Origin: Pseudomonadota bacterium
GTDB taxonomy: Bacteria; Pseudomonadota; Gammaproteobacteria; Steroidobacterales; Steroidobacteraceae
Reading direction: 5' to 3'
NCBI GenBank assembly: GCA_016704655.1
Contig: JADIZR010000001.1
Coordinates: forward strand, 62,001 to 126,000
Length of the DNA stretch: 64,000 bases
A program made the translations under genes and the position numbers. The notes beneath the pieces are model-generated. The model ran no database searches. It had not been told where the DNA came from and was given only the letters and a program-made list of their open reading frames with translations. Positions 1 through 8,708 of this stretch are shown one piece after another (position 1 is the first letter of the stretch; each line of letters begins with the position of its first letter).

Positions 1-1713
1 CCGGCCCTGCGGCAGATCGCCGACGCGATCCACGCAAATGGCGCCAAGGCGGCCGTGCAGCTGAATCACGCCGGGCGTTATTCCTGGAAGAGCGTGACGG
101 GCGTGCATCCCGTGGCGCCGTCGCCGATTTATACACAGTACACCAAGCTGGTCCCGCGCGAGCTCGCCACGACCGAGGTCGAGCAGGTGATCGCCAACTT
201 CTCCGATGCTGCGCTGCGCTGCAAGCGTGCCGGGTTCGACGCGGTCGAGTTGCTCGGGGCAACGGGCTATCTGATCAGTCAGTTCCTGTCACCGCTGACC
301 AATCAGCGCGAAGACCGGTTCGGCGGAAGCTTCGACCGACGCCTGACATTCGTGCACGAACTGGTGCGGAGCATCAAGCGGAAGACCGGCGAGGACTTCC
401 CTCTGATCTTCAGGCTTTCCTCAACTGACAACATGCCGGGCGGCCTCGACGCCGACGACGAGCGGCATGTCGCGGTGAAACTGGCCGAATGGGGCGTCGA
501 CATGCTGAACGTCACGGCGGGTTGGCATGACTCGCCGGTCCACCAGATTGGCCCGAGTGTGCCGCACGGCCACTTCGTGCCGCTGGCCGCGAAGATCAAG
601 CAGGAGGTCAACATTCCGGTGTCCTGCGCGTTTCGCATCACCGGTCCTGAATTGGCTCGGCACTTGATCGAGTCGGGTCAACTCGACATGGTCACGACCG
701 CGCGTGCGTTGCTCGCCGATCCGGAATGGCCGAACAAAGCGAAGGCTGGGCGGGACGATTCGATCCGCCGTTGCGTGGTCTGCTGCCATTGCTTCGACAT
801 GGGCTTCAAGCGGGACGTCACCGAGTGTGCAGTCAATCCAGAGCTTGGCCGCAAGCCGCTGGACCGTACGAGCTCACCGAGAAATATTCTGGTCGTCGGA
901 GCAGGTGCGTCAGGCCTCGAAGCGGCGCGCGTGCTGAAGCTGCGCGGTCACGAAGTGACGGTCATCGAGAAGAGCGACCACATCGGCGGCAAGCTCGATC
1001 TCGCCGCAGCGGCTCCGCACAAGGACGAATTCCTCAACCTCGTCCGCTATTTCGAATTCGAGATGAAGCATCTTGGCATCCCGGTGAAGACGAACACGGC
1101 GATCGAAGACTTCGCGCTCGAAGGCTACGACGGCGTGATCGTCGCTGCGGGTTCCTATCCCCGTCGCATCTCCATCAGGGGCGAGGAGAACGTCGACGTC
1201 TACATGGCGCACGACGTACTGCTGAAGAAGGTCAGGCCCGAGGGACCGGTGGTGATTCTCGGCGCCGGCCTGGTCGGTGGCGAGACCGCCGACCTGCTCA
1301 TCGAAGACGGCGTCGAGGTGTCGCTGGTCGACCTGGTCGCGAAGCCTTTCGCGGATATGGGCGCCACGCTCAAGTGGGTGATGACCGGTCGCCTGCGCAA
1401 GGCCAAGGTCAAGATGTTCATGGAATCGACGATTGTGGAAATCAGCAAAGGCCAGGTCCACATCAAGCACGACACAACGGCGGACGTCGCCGACGGTGAG
1501 GTCGTCATCAGCCGTGACGATCCGCTGACCGTGGTGCCTGCGAAGAGCGTGATCATCGCTGCGGGTTACATATCCGACGACAGCATGATCGACCGGATCA
1601 AGCGAGCACAGTTGCCGTACATCCGGACCGGAGACGCGATACGCAGCCGCAATCTTCGGGATGCGGTACTCGAAGGATACAAGGCTGCCACGGAGTGGGT
1701 CGACGGAATCTAG
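1..1713 (+). CDS. Old-yellow-enzyme / 2,4-dienoyl-CoA reductase-type flavoprotein, 5' end missing
   Basis: The frame is already open at base 1, so the N-terminus lies outside the window. The first part is the FMN-binding TIM barrel of the NADH:flavin oxidoreductase family (QLNHAGR, then GYLISQFLSP and FGGS). A cysteine cluster follows (CVVCCHC, then a Cys before AVNP), as expected for the 4Fe-4S site of FadH/BaiCD-type enzymes. The C-terminal half has two Rossmann motifs, VVGAGASGLEAARVLKLRG and ILGAGLVGGETADLL, for FAD and NAD(P)H. The family reduces unsaturated acyl-CoA or enone substrates. Beside acyl-CoA ligases and dehydrogenases, a role in reducing a double bond of a cyclic or polyunsaturated CoA ester is likely but inferred. 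Confidence 0.88.
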   Translation, partial: PALRQIADAIHANGAKAAVQLNHAGRYSWKSVTGVHPVAPSPIYTQYTKLVPRELATTEVEQVIANFSDAALRCKRAGFDAVELLGATGYLISQFLSPLTNQREDRFGGSFDRRLTFVHELVRSIKRKTGEDFPLIFRLSSTDNMPGGLDADDERHVAVKLAEWGVDMLNVTAGWHDSPVHQIGPSVPHGHFVPLAAKIKQEVNIPVSCAFRITGPELARHLIESGQLDMVTTARALLADPEWPNKAKAGRDDSIRRCVVCCHCFDMGFKRDVTECAVNPELGRKPLDRTSSPRNILVVGAGASGLEAARVLKLRGHEVTVIEKSDHIGGKLDLAAAAPHKDEFLNLVRYFEFEMKHLGIPVKTNTAIEDFALEGYDGVIVAAGSYPRRISIRGEENVDVYMAHDVLLKKVRPEGPVVILGAGLVGGETADLLIEDGVEVSLVDLVAKPFADMGATLKWVMTGRLRKAKVKMFMESTIVEISKGQVHIKHDTTADVADGEVVISRDDPLTVVPAKSVIIAAGYISDDSMIDRIKRAQLPYIRTGDAIRSRNLRDAVLEGYKAATEWVDGI

Positions 1714-1814
1714 CAGCGAGCCGCCCGGTCCCTTTCGTTGCCGATATTCGGCCAGCTTGCGGACTGGCAGGTGTCTTTCATAGTCATCAATGCTCCCGGC
1801 TTGTTGCTTGCGCC

Positions 1815-1958
1815 GATCGCGCTGCGGGCCAGCGATGCGCGACGATCGGAGGCAACGTCGCCACCAACGCGGGTGGCAATCAGGTATTGCGCTACGGCAT
1901 GGCCCGCGAACAGATTCTGGGACTCGGAGTCGTCCTGTCGGACGGCAGGGTGCTTTGA
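1815..1958 (+). pseudogene. Relic of an FAD-linked oxidase (GlcD/D-lactate dehydrogenase type)
   Basis: This short stretch reads ATIGGNVATNAGGNQVLRYG, followed by MAREQILGLGVVLSDGRVL. That is the FAD-binding signature of the FAD_binding_4 family (glycolate oxidase GlcD, D-lactate dehydrogenase). Only about 45 residues remain, no upstream part of the domain is recognisable, and a stop follows at 1956-1958. It sits between the reductase and the acyl-CoA ligase and looks like the remains of a deleted gene. It cannot encode a working oxidase. Confidence 0.65.
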
Positions 1959-1975
1959 GCGGAGGAGGGTCCGGA

Positions 1976-3530
1976 ATGCTGTTGAAGGAGTTGTACAATC
2001 GGGGACCAAGGTTGTACCCGGACAAAGTCGGTCTGATCGATGGCGATCGCCGGTTCTCGTACCGCGAAGCGGGCCGGCGCTATAACCAGCTTGCCAACGT
2101 GTTGCTGAATTTCGGGCTGCGGCGCGGCGATCGCCTGGGACTCCTGCTGAAGAACAGCGCCGAGTTCATCGAGGCTCATGCCGCTGGCGCGAAGACCGGC
2201 GTGGCGGTCGGAGCGGTCAACTATCGCCTGTCGCTGGATGGCATGGCGAAGATCATCCAGAGCCTCGACTGCCGAGTCCTGATTGTCGACCAAGAGTATG
2301 CCGAACGGATCCAGTCCATTCGCGCGGAGTTGCCGTTTCTCGAGACGTGTGTCGTCGTCGGCGGCGAAATCGAGGGGATGCACGAGTACGAGTCGCTGAT
2401 CCGGCAGTCTTCGCCGGCCGAGCCACGGGTAGACACCGGGCCGCACGACCGGGCCGCGATCGTCTATACGACGGGCACCACCGGACCCGCCAAGGGGGCG
2501 GTCGCGACTCGCGAAGTCACTCTCAACCGTGTGTACGGCTGCTCGATCGAGCTGGCCTTCGGACCCGGTGATCGTTATCTGCAGGTCCTGCCGATGTTCC
2601 ATGTGGGGCTCCACGTCGCGCAAAGCATTCTGTTCAGAGCCGGCACGCTGGCGGTCCTGAGGGACTGGGACGTGGAGACGTTCTGCCGGACCGTGCAGGA
2701 GCACCGCATCAACAAGACGAACCTGGCGCCCGCGTTGCTGAATTTCGTACTGAACTGGCCGGGTGCACGCGATTTCGACCTGAGTTCTCTCGAACTGATG
2801 CTCTACGGTGCCGCGCCAATGCCCGAGGCAATCATCCTGAAGGCGAAGCGGCTACTGCCGAACTGCCGACTGGTGCAGGCCTATGGATCGTCCGAGACCT
2901 TTTGCCCTGTCTGGCTGCAGCCCGACGAGCACGCGCGCTCGCTGGGCGGGACCGTGGATTCGGAGCAGCGTCGGGGCTCCTGCGGTCGTGCAGGCGCGCT
3001 CGCCATGGCTCGGGTTGTCAATGAGCAGGGCGACGACGTCCGGCCCGGTGAAATCGGCGAAGTACTGATCGGCGGGGGGTACCGTGATGTCGGAGTACCT
3101 TGGCCAGCCCGAGAGAACCGCCGCCGCGCTGAAGGATGGCTGGTTCCACAGCAATGACCTCGCGACCGTGGACGAACAGGGCCACATCAGCATCGTCGAC
3201 CGGAAGAACTTCATGATCATCACCGGCGGCGAGAACGTGTTTCCGGCACAGGTAGAAAACGTGCTGGCCTCGCACCCATCCGTCGCCGAGGCGGCAGTGT
3301 TCGGCCTGCCGGACGACAAGTGGGGCGAAATAGTCAAGGCGGTCCTCGTGCTTCATCCCGGTCACGTGGCCACGGCCGAGGACATCGTCGACTTCTGCCG
3401 CGACAAGATGGCGAATTACGAGAAGCCGAAGTCGATCGATTTCGTCGCAGAACTGCCGCACGGCGCAACGGGCAAGACGGACAAGCTGACGCTGCGCAAG
3501 CGCTATCTGGATGCGTTGACCGGGTCATAG
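1976..3530 (+). CDS. AMP-forming acyl-CoA synthetase, one frameshift
   Basis: This is an ANL-family ligase that activates a carboxylic acid to its CoA thioester through an acyl-adenylate. Visible motifs are IVYTTGTTGPAKGAV (phosphate loop), YGSSETF, DRKNFMIITGGENVFPAQVE (hinge) and a terminal GKTDK carrying the adenylation lysine. The start is the ATG at 1976, preceded by GGAGGAGGG. The frame changes in a run of six G at 3074-3079; removing one G restores LIGGGTVMSEYLGQPERTAA and a protein of about 517 residues, the normal family length. The gene is therefore probably intact in the organism, though a real frameshift mutation cannot be excluded. The substrate is unknown. Confidence 0.85.
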
Positions 3531-3587
3531 CGGCAGGAATGCTGCTCAGGGTGCGGCACTGCGGCCATGCAGCGAGGATCCAGACGA

Positions 3588-3983
3588 ATGACACGGGAAC
3601 AGATCGAAAGGCGGCTTGAGGAATACCGGGCTGCCCTGCGTTCGATGGATCCGGATCGGTGGGTTGGCATGTTTGCCGAAGACGCCGAGGTGCAGGATCC
3701 AGTCGGCGGACAGGTGCATCGAGGCCACGGGCAGGTTCGCGCGTTCTTCATGGAAGTCAGACGGCGCCGCAAGCTGCTGGACATGATCCCGGAGGCCAGT
3801 TACATCACCCCCCCCAATGGCGCGGCCGTGATGTGGTCGCTGCGCGCGGTGCAGCGGAGTGGTCCGGACGTCACTCTGAAGGGCATCAGCACGTACGAGT
3901 TCCGCGAGGACGGCAAGCTGACCAGGATGCTGGTCTACTGGTCGAGCGACCCGGCATGGTCGCGGGAGAGCGACCGCCCATGA
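3588..3983 (+). CDS. NTF2/SnoaL-fold protein, copy 1
   Basis: A 131-residue protein of the nuclear-transport-factor-2/SnoaL fold, which includes ketosteroid isomerases and polyketide cyclases. It starts MTREQIERRLEEYRAALRSM and contains DPDRWVGMFAEDAEVQDPVGG, the usual helix followed by a D-x-V-x-D-P strand. The ATG at 3588 was preferred over an in-frame ATG at 3567 because the next gene's product starts the same way (MTR-Q). Its stop overlaps the start of that gene (ATGA, 3980-3983), so the two are translationally coupled. It could isomerise or hydrate a cyclic enone or act as a binding subunit; function is not proven. Confidence 0.75.
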   Translation: MTREQIERRLEEYRAALRSMDPDRWVGMFAEDAEVQDPVGGQVHRGHGQVRAFFMEVRRRRKLLDMIPEASYITPPNGAAVMWSLRAVQRSGPDVTLKGISTYEFREDGKLTRMLVYWSSDPAWSRESDRP

Positions 3984-4339
3984 CCCGCGATCAGATGCTG
4001 CAGTGGCTCAATGAGTACTGGGACGTCCTCCGCTCCATGGATACCGATCGGTGGGTGGACCTGTACACCGACGACGCTTCGGTCGAAGACCCGGTGGGCG
4101 GCCCGATCTTCCGGGGCAAGTCCGAACTCAGGAGGTTCTTCGTGGGTGTGAAGCGGAGCATGAAGTTGCTGGACCTCTCACCGGAGACGATTTTCTTCGC
4201 GCCTCCACAGGCGGCCGTCCACTTTGCAGCACGCGCCGTTCCGCAGAAGGGACCCGAGTTCGTGCTGCGAGGCATCGTCACCTACGCGTTCAATGAAAGC
4301 GGCAAGGTCACGCAGATGCGGGCGTATTGGTCGCTGTGA
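3980..4339 (+). CDS. NTF2/SnoaL-fold protein, copy 2 (tandem paralogue)
   Basis: A 119-residue paralogue of the preceding gene. The two share MTR-Q, LRSMD-DRWV, the D-x-V-x-DPVGG segment, RGK/RGH, FF-V/EV followed by KLLD, and a C-terminal Y-F/FNE-GK-T-M-YWS pattern. They were probably produced by tandem duplication and then diverged. The ATGA overlap implies matched synthesis, as expected for a heteromer, although homodimers are the norm in this fold. The role is probably the handling of an intermediate of the surrounding catabolic pathway. Confidence 0.75.
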   Translation: MTRDQMLQWLNEYWDVLRSMDTDRWVDLYTDDASVEDPVGGPIFRGKSELRRFFVGVKRSMKLLDLSPETIFFAPPQAAVHFAARAVPQKGPEFVLRGIVTYAFNESGKVTQMRAYWSL

Positions 4340-4345
4340 TTCCGA

Positions 4346-4432
4346 TTTTGCGCCGCAAGAAGCGATCAGTTCGACCGTGGCAGCACCCATGCCCCTCGCA
4401 GCGCCGGTGACGATGGCGACTTTTCCTGCCAA
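4346..4432 (-). pseudogene. Relic of a short-chain dehydrogenase N-terminus
   Basis: On the - strand, reading from about 4432, the sequence gives LAGKVAIVTGAARGMGAATVEL followed by IASCGAK, with the TGxxxGxG coenzyme motif of classical SDR enzymes. The similarity stops after about 29 residues, and the rest of the reading frame runs antisense through the NTF2-like gene. It is a truncated SDR gene, left in the gap between two + strand genes. Confidence 0.6.
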
Positions 4433-4531
4433 TGTTCGCAGCGCCTGGTTTCTCGTTATTTCGACTGGCCTTTATTGCGACTAGCGGTCACAATAAGCCA
4501 TGCCAGAACGACGGGGTGCTGCCGCGTGAGC

Positions 4532-5671
4532 ATGCTCAGGTTGCTTTCCGACCAGGAGCGGGTGAGCGACGACCGCGTGTGCGCCTATATCGATGAGCAC
4601 GCGACCCCGGCGCTTCGTCGCGAAGCTGAGCTGGGGGAGTACATTTTCGGGGGCGTCGAGTCGCGACGCTTCATCCGCGGGTTCGCGGCGAACGGCTGGC
4701 TGGTGCCGCACTGGCCCGCCGCGTATGGCGGACTGGGTGCGACTGCGGCACTCAGCTACTCGATCCGCGAGGCGATGTCGCGTGCAGGCATCCCCCATTC
4801 CTTCTGCGCCGCGCACATGGCGGGCGACGTGCTGATCAAGTACGGCAGCCCGTACCTGCGCGAGCAATTTCTGGCCCGCATCGCGCGCGGAGAAATCGAG
4901 TTCGCGGTCGGCTACTCAGAGCCCGGTGCCGGTTCTGACATGCTTGCGTTGAGGATGAAAGCGGAGGATTGCGGGGACCACTACCTGGTCAATGGCCAGA
5001 AGGTCTTCAATACGCACGCTCACCAGGCAGAATATCATTGGCTCGCCGTTCGGACCGATTCCGAGGCGCCAAATCACAAGGCGCTTTCGATCCTCCTCGT
5101 CGATCTCGACTCGCCCGGCGTCACCATACGCCCGATGATCACCATCGCAGGCTCACGCACGAACGAAGTTTTCTACGTGGACGTCCGGGTGCCGAAGGCG
5201 AGGCTTGTCGGCGAACCCAACAAGGGGTTCACATACATCCTTGGACAACTGGCTCGCGAACGACTGTTTCCACCGGGGCAACACCTGCGGCATTTCGATT
5301 CGATCGTTCACACGGTCAGGGCCTTGCCGGACCCAGCCGGATTCCGGCAACGGCTGGCGCAATCGAAAATCGAACTTGAGGCGTCGCGGCTCCTGTACGA
5401 ACGCTGCGCCACCCTGATGGATCAGGGCAAAGATCCCGACCTCGAGTCATCGTTGCAGAAACTGTTCATGTCTGATTGTGCGCAGAAGATGTCGAGGCTC
5501 GGTCTGGATGTCAGCGGCGGCGCCGGCTTCGGCCCCCCGCGCGAGGGGGAGGAGGTCAATTCCGTGACGAAGCAGCTGGCCAACGTTGTGTTGACGATTT
5601 ACGGCGGGGCATCTGAAATCCAGAAGAACATCATCGCCCAGCGTGGCATGGGCCTGCCGAGGACCCGTTAA
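4532..5671 (+). CDS. Acyl-CoA dehydrogenase (first of an adjacent pair)
   Basis: A 379-residue FAD-dependent acyl-CoA dehydrogenase. It has WPAAYGGLGA in the N-terminal helical domain, GYSEPGAGSD for FAD and substrate contacts, and a C-terminal YGGASEIQKNIIAQRGMGLP. The ATG at 4532 was chosen; a GTG at 4526 is also possible. The next gene is another, shorter acyl-CoA dehydrogenase 20 bp downstream. Such pairs form alpha2-beta2 enzymes in bacterial steroid degradation (the FadE26-FadE27 and FadE28-FadE29 types). A heteromeric enzyme acting on a bulky acyl-CoA is therefore the best inference. Confidence 0.87.
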   Translation: MLRLLSDQERVSDDRVCAYIDEHATPALRREAELGEYIFGGVESRRFIRGFAANGWLVPHWPAAYGGLGATAALSYSIREAMSRAGIPHSFCAAHMAGDVLIKYGSPYLREQFLARIARGEIEFAVGYSEPGAGSDMLALRMKAEDCGDHYLVNGQKVFNTHAHQAEYHWLAVRTDSEAPNHKALSILLVDLDSPGVTIRPMITIAGSRTNEVFYVDVRVPKARLVGEPNKGFTYILGQLARERLFPPGQHLRHFDSIVHTVRALPDPAGFRQRLAQSKIELEASRLLYERCATLMDQGKDPDLESSLQKLFMSDCAQKMSRLGLDVSGGAGFGPPREGEEVNSVTKQLANVVLTIYGGASEIQKNIIAQRGMGLPRTR

Positions 5672-5691
5672 CTCGTCGTCCACGAAATCCC

Positions 5692-6786
5692 ATGAGCCTA
5701 GAATTAATCACTGCCAGTGCCGCAAAGTTATTCGAGAAGGATTTCGATCTCGGCTTCATGCGCAGCTTTCGGGCATCCGGCCAGCACGAAAAGGCTCAAC
5801 TGCTCCGAATGTGCCAGGAGATGGGGTGGCACGGTCTGGTCATTGACGAAGACCGCGGCGGCTTCGGATATCAACTGGACGTCCTCTGCGCGCTGCTGCA
5901 GGAACTGGGGCGTGCGGCATTCCCGACGCTTTACTTCTCGCACTTCGTGGCTCCGCTGCTCACGCTCGATAGCGTGACTGGATCGCCCGCGAAGCAGAGA
6001 TTGCTTGAGGCGATTGCGAATTGCGAATCGACACCGGTCATGGCCACGAACTCGTCGACGGCGGAGTCGTTTGCCGGAGTCGCCGCATTCCGCATCGAGG
6101 AGGCGGCGGCGGGTGCATCGATCTGCGGAAGCGCGGAGCTCGTCTGTGACGTCGATAGCGCGACTCTCCTGATCGTTCCGGCCCTGCGCAGCGACGGCAA
6201 GATCGCGTTGTTTGCGGTCGAAAAGGATCAGCCGGGCGTTCATATCGGCGAACGAGTCGACCAGGCTTACGGCAGGACGTTCTCGGTCACCTGCAGCAGC
6301 GTGCTCGTGGGCGACGTAACGGAACTGGACGTGCTTCCTCAGTCCACGTTGCGAGATGTCTACAGCCGGTGCGCAATCGCGCAATCGGCCGTCCTGATCG
6401 GGAACGCCCAACGCGCGATGACGTTCGCGGTGGAGCACATCCTGGTCCGAAAGCAATTCGGCAAGCTTCTGGCCGAATTTCAGGCGGTGCAGCACCAGGC
6501 GGCGGACATGTACAGGGCTGTCGACGTGGCGCAGCTTTTCATGCGTGAGGCCCTCGAGCAACCCGATAGCGATGGACTGCTGGAAAGTGCGTCTTGCTGC
6601 AAGGCCTGGACTAACGACGCGGCGTTTCAGGTCAGTGCGACGTCCCATCAGCTGATGGGGGGCACGGGCTACATGCAGGAAACGAACCTGCAGTTGCTGA
6701 CCTCACTGGCAATCCGCGGCCAGTACGAATTCGGGTCGGCCGACTATCATCGAGAGGTTGTCGCAACTCTCGCCCTGCGCAAGTGA
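5692..6786 (+). CDS. Acyl-CoA dehydrogenase (second, divergent member of the pair)
   Basis: A 364-residue acyl-CoA dehydrogenase-family protein. It keeps the KQFGKLLAEFQAVQHQAADM stretch of the C-terminal helical domain and LMGGTGYMQETNLQL. The central FAD/substrate motif (T-E-P-G-x-G-S) is not evident, and it lacks the terminal GxxEIQ motif present in its neighbour. This asymmetry fits the non-catalytic or half-site subunit of a heteromeric dehydrogenase. It starts at the ATG at 5692 and is probably cotranscribed with the gene before it. Confidence 0.82.
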   Translation: MSLELITASAAKLFEKDFDLGFMRSFRASGQHEKAQLLRMCQEMGWHGLVIDEDRGGFGYQLDVLCALLQELGRAAFPTLYFSHFVAPLLTLDSVTGSPAKQRLLEAIANCESTPVMATNSSTAESFAGVAAFRIEEAAAGASICGSAELVCDVDSATLLIVPALRSDGKIALFAVEKDQPGVHIGERVDQAYGRTFSVTCSSVLVGDVTELDVLPQSTLRDVYSRCAIAQSAVLIGNAQRAMTFAVEHILVRKQFGKLLAEFQAVQHQAADMYRAVDVAQLFMREALEQPDSDGLLESASCCKAWTNDAAFQVSATSHQLMGGTGYMQETNLQLLTSLAIRGQYEFGSADYHREVVATLALRK

Positions 6787-6798
6787 AGTGATACACCG

Positions 6799-8436
6799 GT
6801 GGCGAGCGACTTAGACCACTGCAGATCTCCAGTCCAGAAAGTCTTTCATTGGGCCAGCAGGAAGCCCGCCGGAGTTTTTCTCCGCCAGCCGCAGCCGGAC
6901 GGCAGTATCCGGGAGTACACATGGTCGGAGGTCGCCCGGGAGGTAGCTGCCGCGGCTGCAGGCCTGCGAGGCCTCGGGCTCACCAAAGGCGACCGGATCG
7001 CCTTGCTCGGCAGAAATTCGGCGCACTGGCTGCTGGCAGACCTCGCAATCCAGTTGGCTGGTTGCACGAGCTTGCCGATCTACACGTCGATGTCTGCCGA
7101 TGGCGTCGGCCATGTTCTGAACAGCGCCCGCCCAAAGGCGCTCATTCTGGGCGCTGCCCAGAACTGGCCCGCGGTTGCTTCGCTCTTTGTCCGGGACTGC
7201 ATTCGGATCGGTCTGCCGGGGAGCGAACCCGGCCAATGCACCTACGCGTGGCATGACCTCGCAGCCCTTGGCGCCATGGACGACGCGATCACATTTCCGG
7301 CGCTGGATGATTGGTACACCATTCTGCAGACGTCTGGCAGTACCGGCGTGCCCAAAGGAGTCGTGCAGACCTTTCGTTCACCGGCGATCTCTTCGCGAGA
7401 CTTTGCGGATGCCTATGGCTCAGGCGAGGCCGACAGGTTCATTTCCTATTTGCCACTGGCCCATGCAGGCGAGCGCACCCTCGTGCTCGGCTGCTGCATC
7501 CATGGTGGCGGCACCTTGTACTTCAGCGGGTCGCCGGCAGACTTCCTCGCCGATCTCAGGACGGCGCGTCCGACGTTTCTTCTCGCTGTTCCTCGCATCT
7601 GGGAGAAGCTTCGGCAGGCTGCCGTCAGCAAGTTCGGCGCCGGCGGATTCACGACCAAGCGTGAGGTGCTGGAATGGCTCGGACTGGATGCGCTTGCCAC
7701 GGCGATCACTGGCGGCGCACCGATGCCGCCCGGCCTGAACCTCTGGTACAGGGACCTCGGTCTCGACATCCTGGAAACGTACGCATCTTCGGAAGTCGCC
7801 AGTGCGATTGTAAGTACGCGCGAACATCACCGTGATGGCTCCGTTGGGCGAGCATTACCGAACGTGCAGGTCAGGATTGCTGACGACGGCGAGATCCTGG
7901 TTCGGTCGGAGTCCTGCATGCTCGAGTATTTCGACCAGCCACAGGCAACCCAGCAGGCGCTTGCGGGCGGCTGGATGCATACGGGTGATCAAGGGTCGCT
8001 GGACGACGACGGCTACCTCTTCATCACCGGCCGTCTCAAGGACATCTACAAGACCGCCAAGGGAAAATACGTCGCTCCATTGCCGATAGAGCGCAAGTTT
8101 GCCGGCAGTATCCTCTTGGAGCAGGTTTGCCTCGTAGGCGAAGGGCTGGCGCAGCCCGTGCTGGTTGCGCAGCAAAGTGCAACCGCGCATTCGACGGATT
8201 CGATGGAGGTCACTCAACAACTCAGTTGCGTGCTGGACGAGGTCAATCGATCGCTTGAGGCGCACGAGCGAATCAAGTTCATCCTGCTCGCGAACTGCGA
8301 GTGGAACGAAGCGAACGGCTTGTGCACGCACTCGCTGAAAATCAAGCGCAAGAACGTCGAAGCAGCCTACGCGACACTCGTTGCGAATCTCTATTCGCAG
8401 AGCGAACTCGATGGTTTCAAAGTCTACTGGCAGTGA
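6799..8436 (+). CDS. AMP-forming long-chain-type acyl-CoA synthetase
   Basis: A 545-residue ANL-family ligase of the FAA1/FadD15-like type. Motifs are YTILQTSGSTGVPKGVVQTF (phosphate loop), ILETYASSEVASAI, TGDQGSLDDDGYLFITGRLKD and YKTAKGKYVAPLPIE, which is typical of the long-chain subgroup. The start is a GTG at 6799, 12 bp after the dehydrogenase stop, so it belongs to the same operon. It is the second ligase of the cluster. Having two suggests activation of two different acids, for instance a side-chain acid and a ring-derived acid (inference). Confidence 0.87.
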   Translation: MASDLDHCRSPVQKVFHWASRKPAGVFLRQPQPDGSIREYTWSEVAREVAAAAAGLRGLGLTKGDRIALLGRNSAHWLLADLAIQLAGCTSLPIYTSMSADGVGHVLNSARPKALILGAAQNWPAVASLFVRDCIRIGLPGSEPGQCTYAWHDLAALGAMDDAITFPALDDWYTILQTSGSTGVPKGVVQTFRSPAISSRDFADAYGSGEADRFISYLPLAHAGERTLVLGCCIHGGGTLYFSGSPADFLADLRTARPTFLLAVPRIWEKLRQAAVSKFGAGGFTTKREVLEWLGLDALATAITGGAPMPPGLNLWYRDLGLDILETYASSEVASAIVSTREHHRDGSVGRALPNVQVRIADDGEILVRSESCMLEYFDQPQATQQALAGGWMHTGDQGSLDDDGYLFITGRLKDIYKTAKGKYVAPLPIERKFAGSILLEQVCLVGEGLAQPVLVAQQSATAHSTDSMEVTQQLSCVLDEVNRSLEAHERIKFILLANCEWNEANGLCTHSLKIKRKNVEAAYATLVANLYSQSELDGFKVYWQ

Positions 8437-8453
8437 TCGGGCGAGGATTGGCA

Positions 8454-8600
8454 ATGAAGGGCAGGGCACGAAAAGCGTGCTTGACGATCGCGCCGGAGAC
8501 ACTCGGCCGGCTGCGGACACTGGGGCTGGATCCTGCGTCAATCCGCTACGCCATTGTCACTCGCGGCCCTCAGGATCTGGTCACTGGCTTATGTCTTTAA
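8454..8600 (+). pseudogene. Possible relic of a metallo-beta-lactamase-fold gene
   Basis: A 48-codon frame contains LGLDPASIRYAIVTRGPQDLVTG. This resembles the metal-binding strand of metallo-beta-lactamase-fold hydrolases, usually close to LDPxxIxxVxxTHxHxDHxGG, but the histidines are replaced (T-R-G-P-Q-D-L). With so little sequence and no metal ligands it can only be a decayed fragment. The remainder of 8437-8708 shows nothing recognisable and presumably carries the promoter of the TetR gene that follows. Confidence 0.35.
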
Positions 8601-8708
8601 ATGAACGCTGCCGCGCTCCATAATGCGGTGTATCTCGAGAGTTTGTGTCCACGCGACGGGCCGCACGAAGGAAGCTGGCGCGTGACTCGACGGGTAAATC
8701 GGTGATTA

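Noticed and set aside
1790..1975. N-terminal extension of the first acyl-CoA ligase
   Set aside because: The extra 62 residues are Arg-rich and overlap the FAD-oxidase relic; the ATG at 1976 has a strong ribosome-binding site and the family start.
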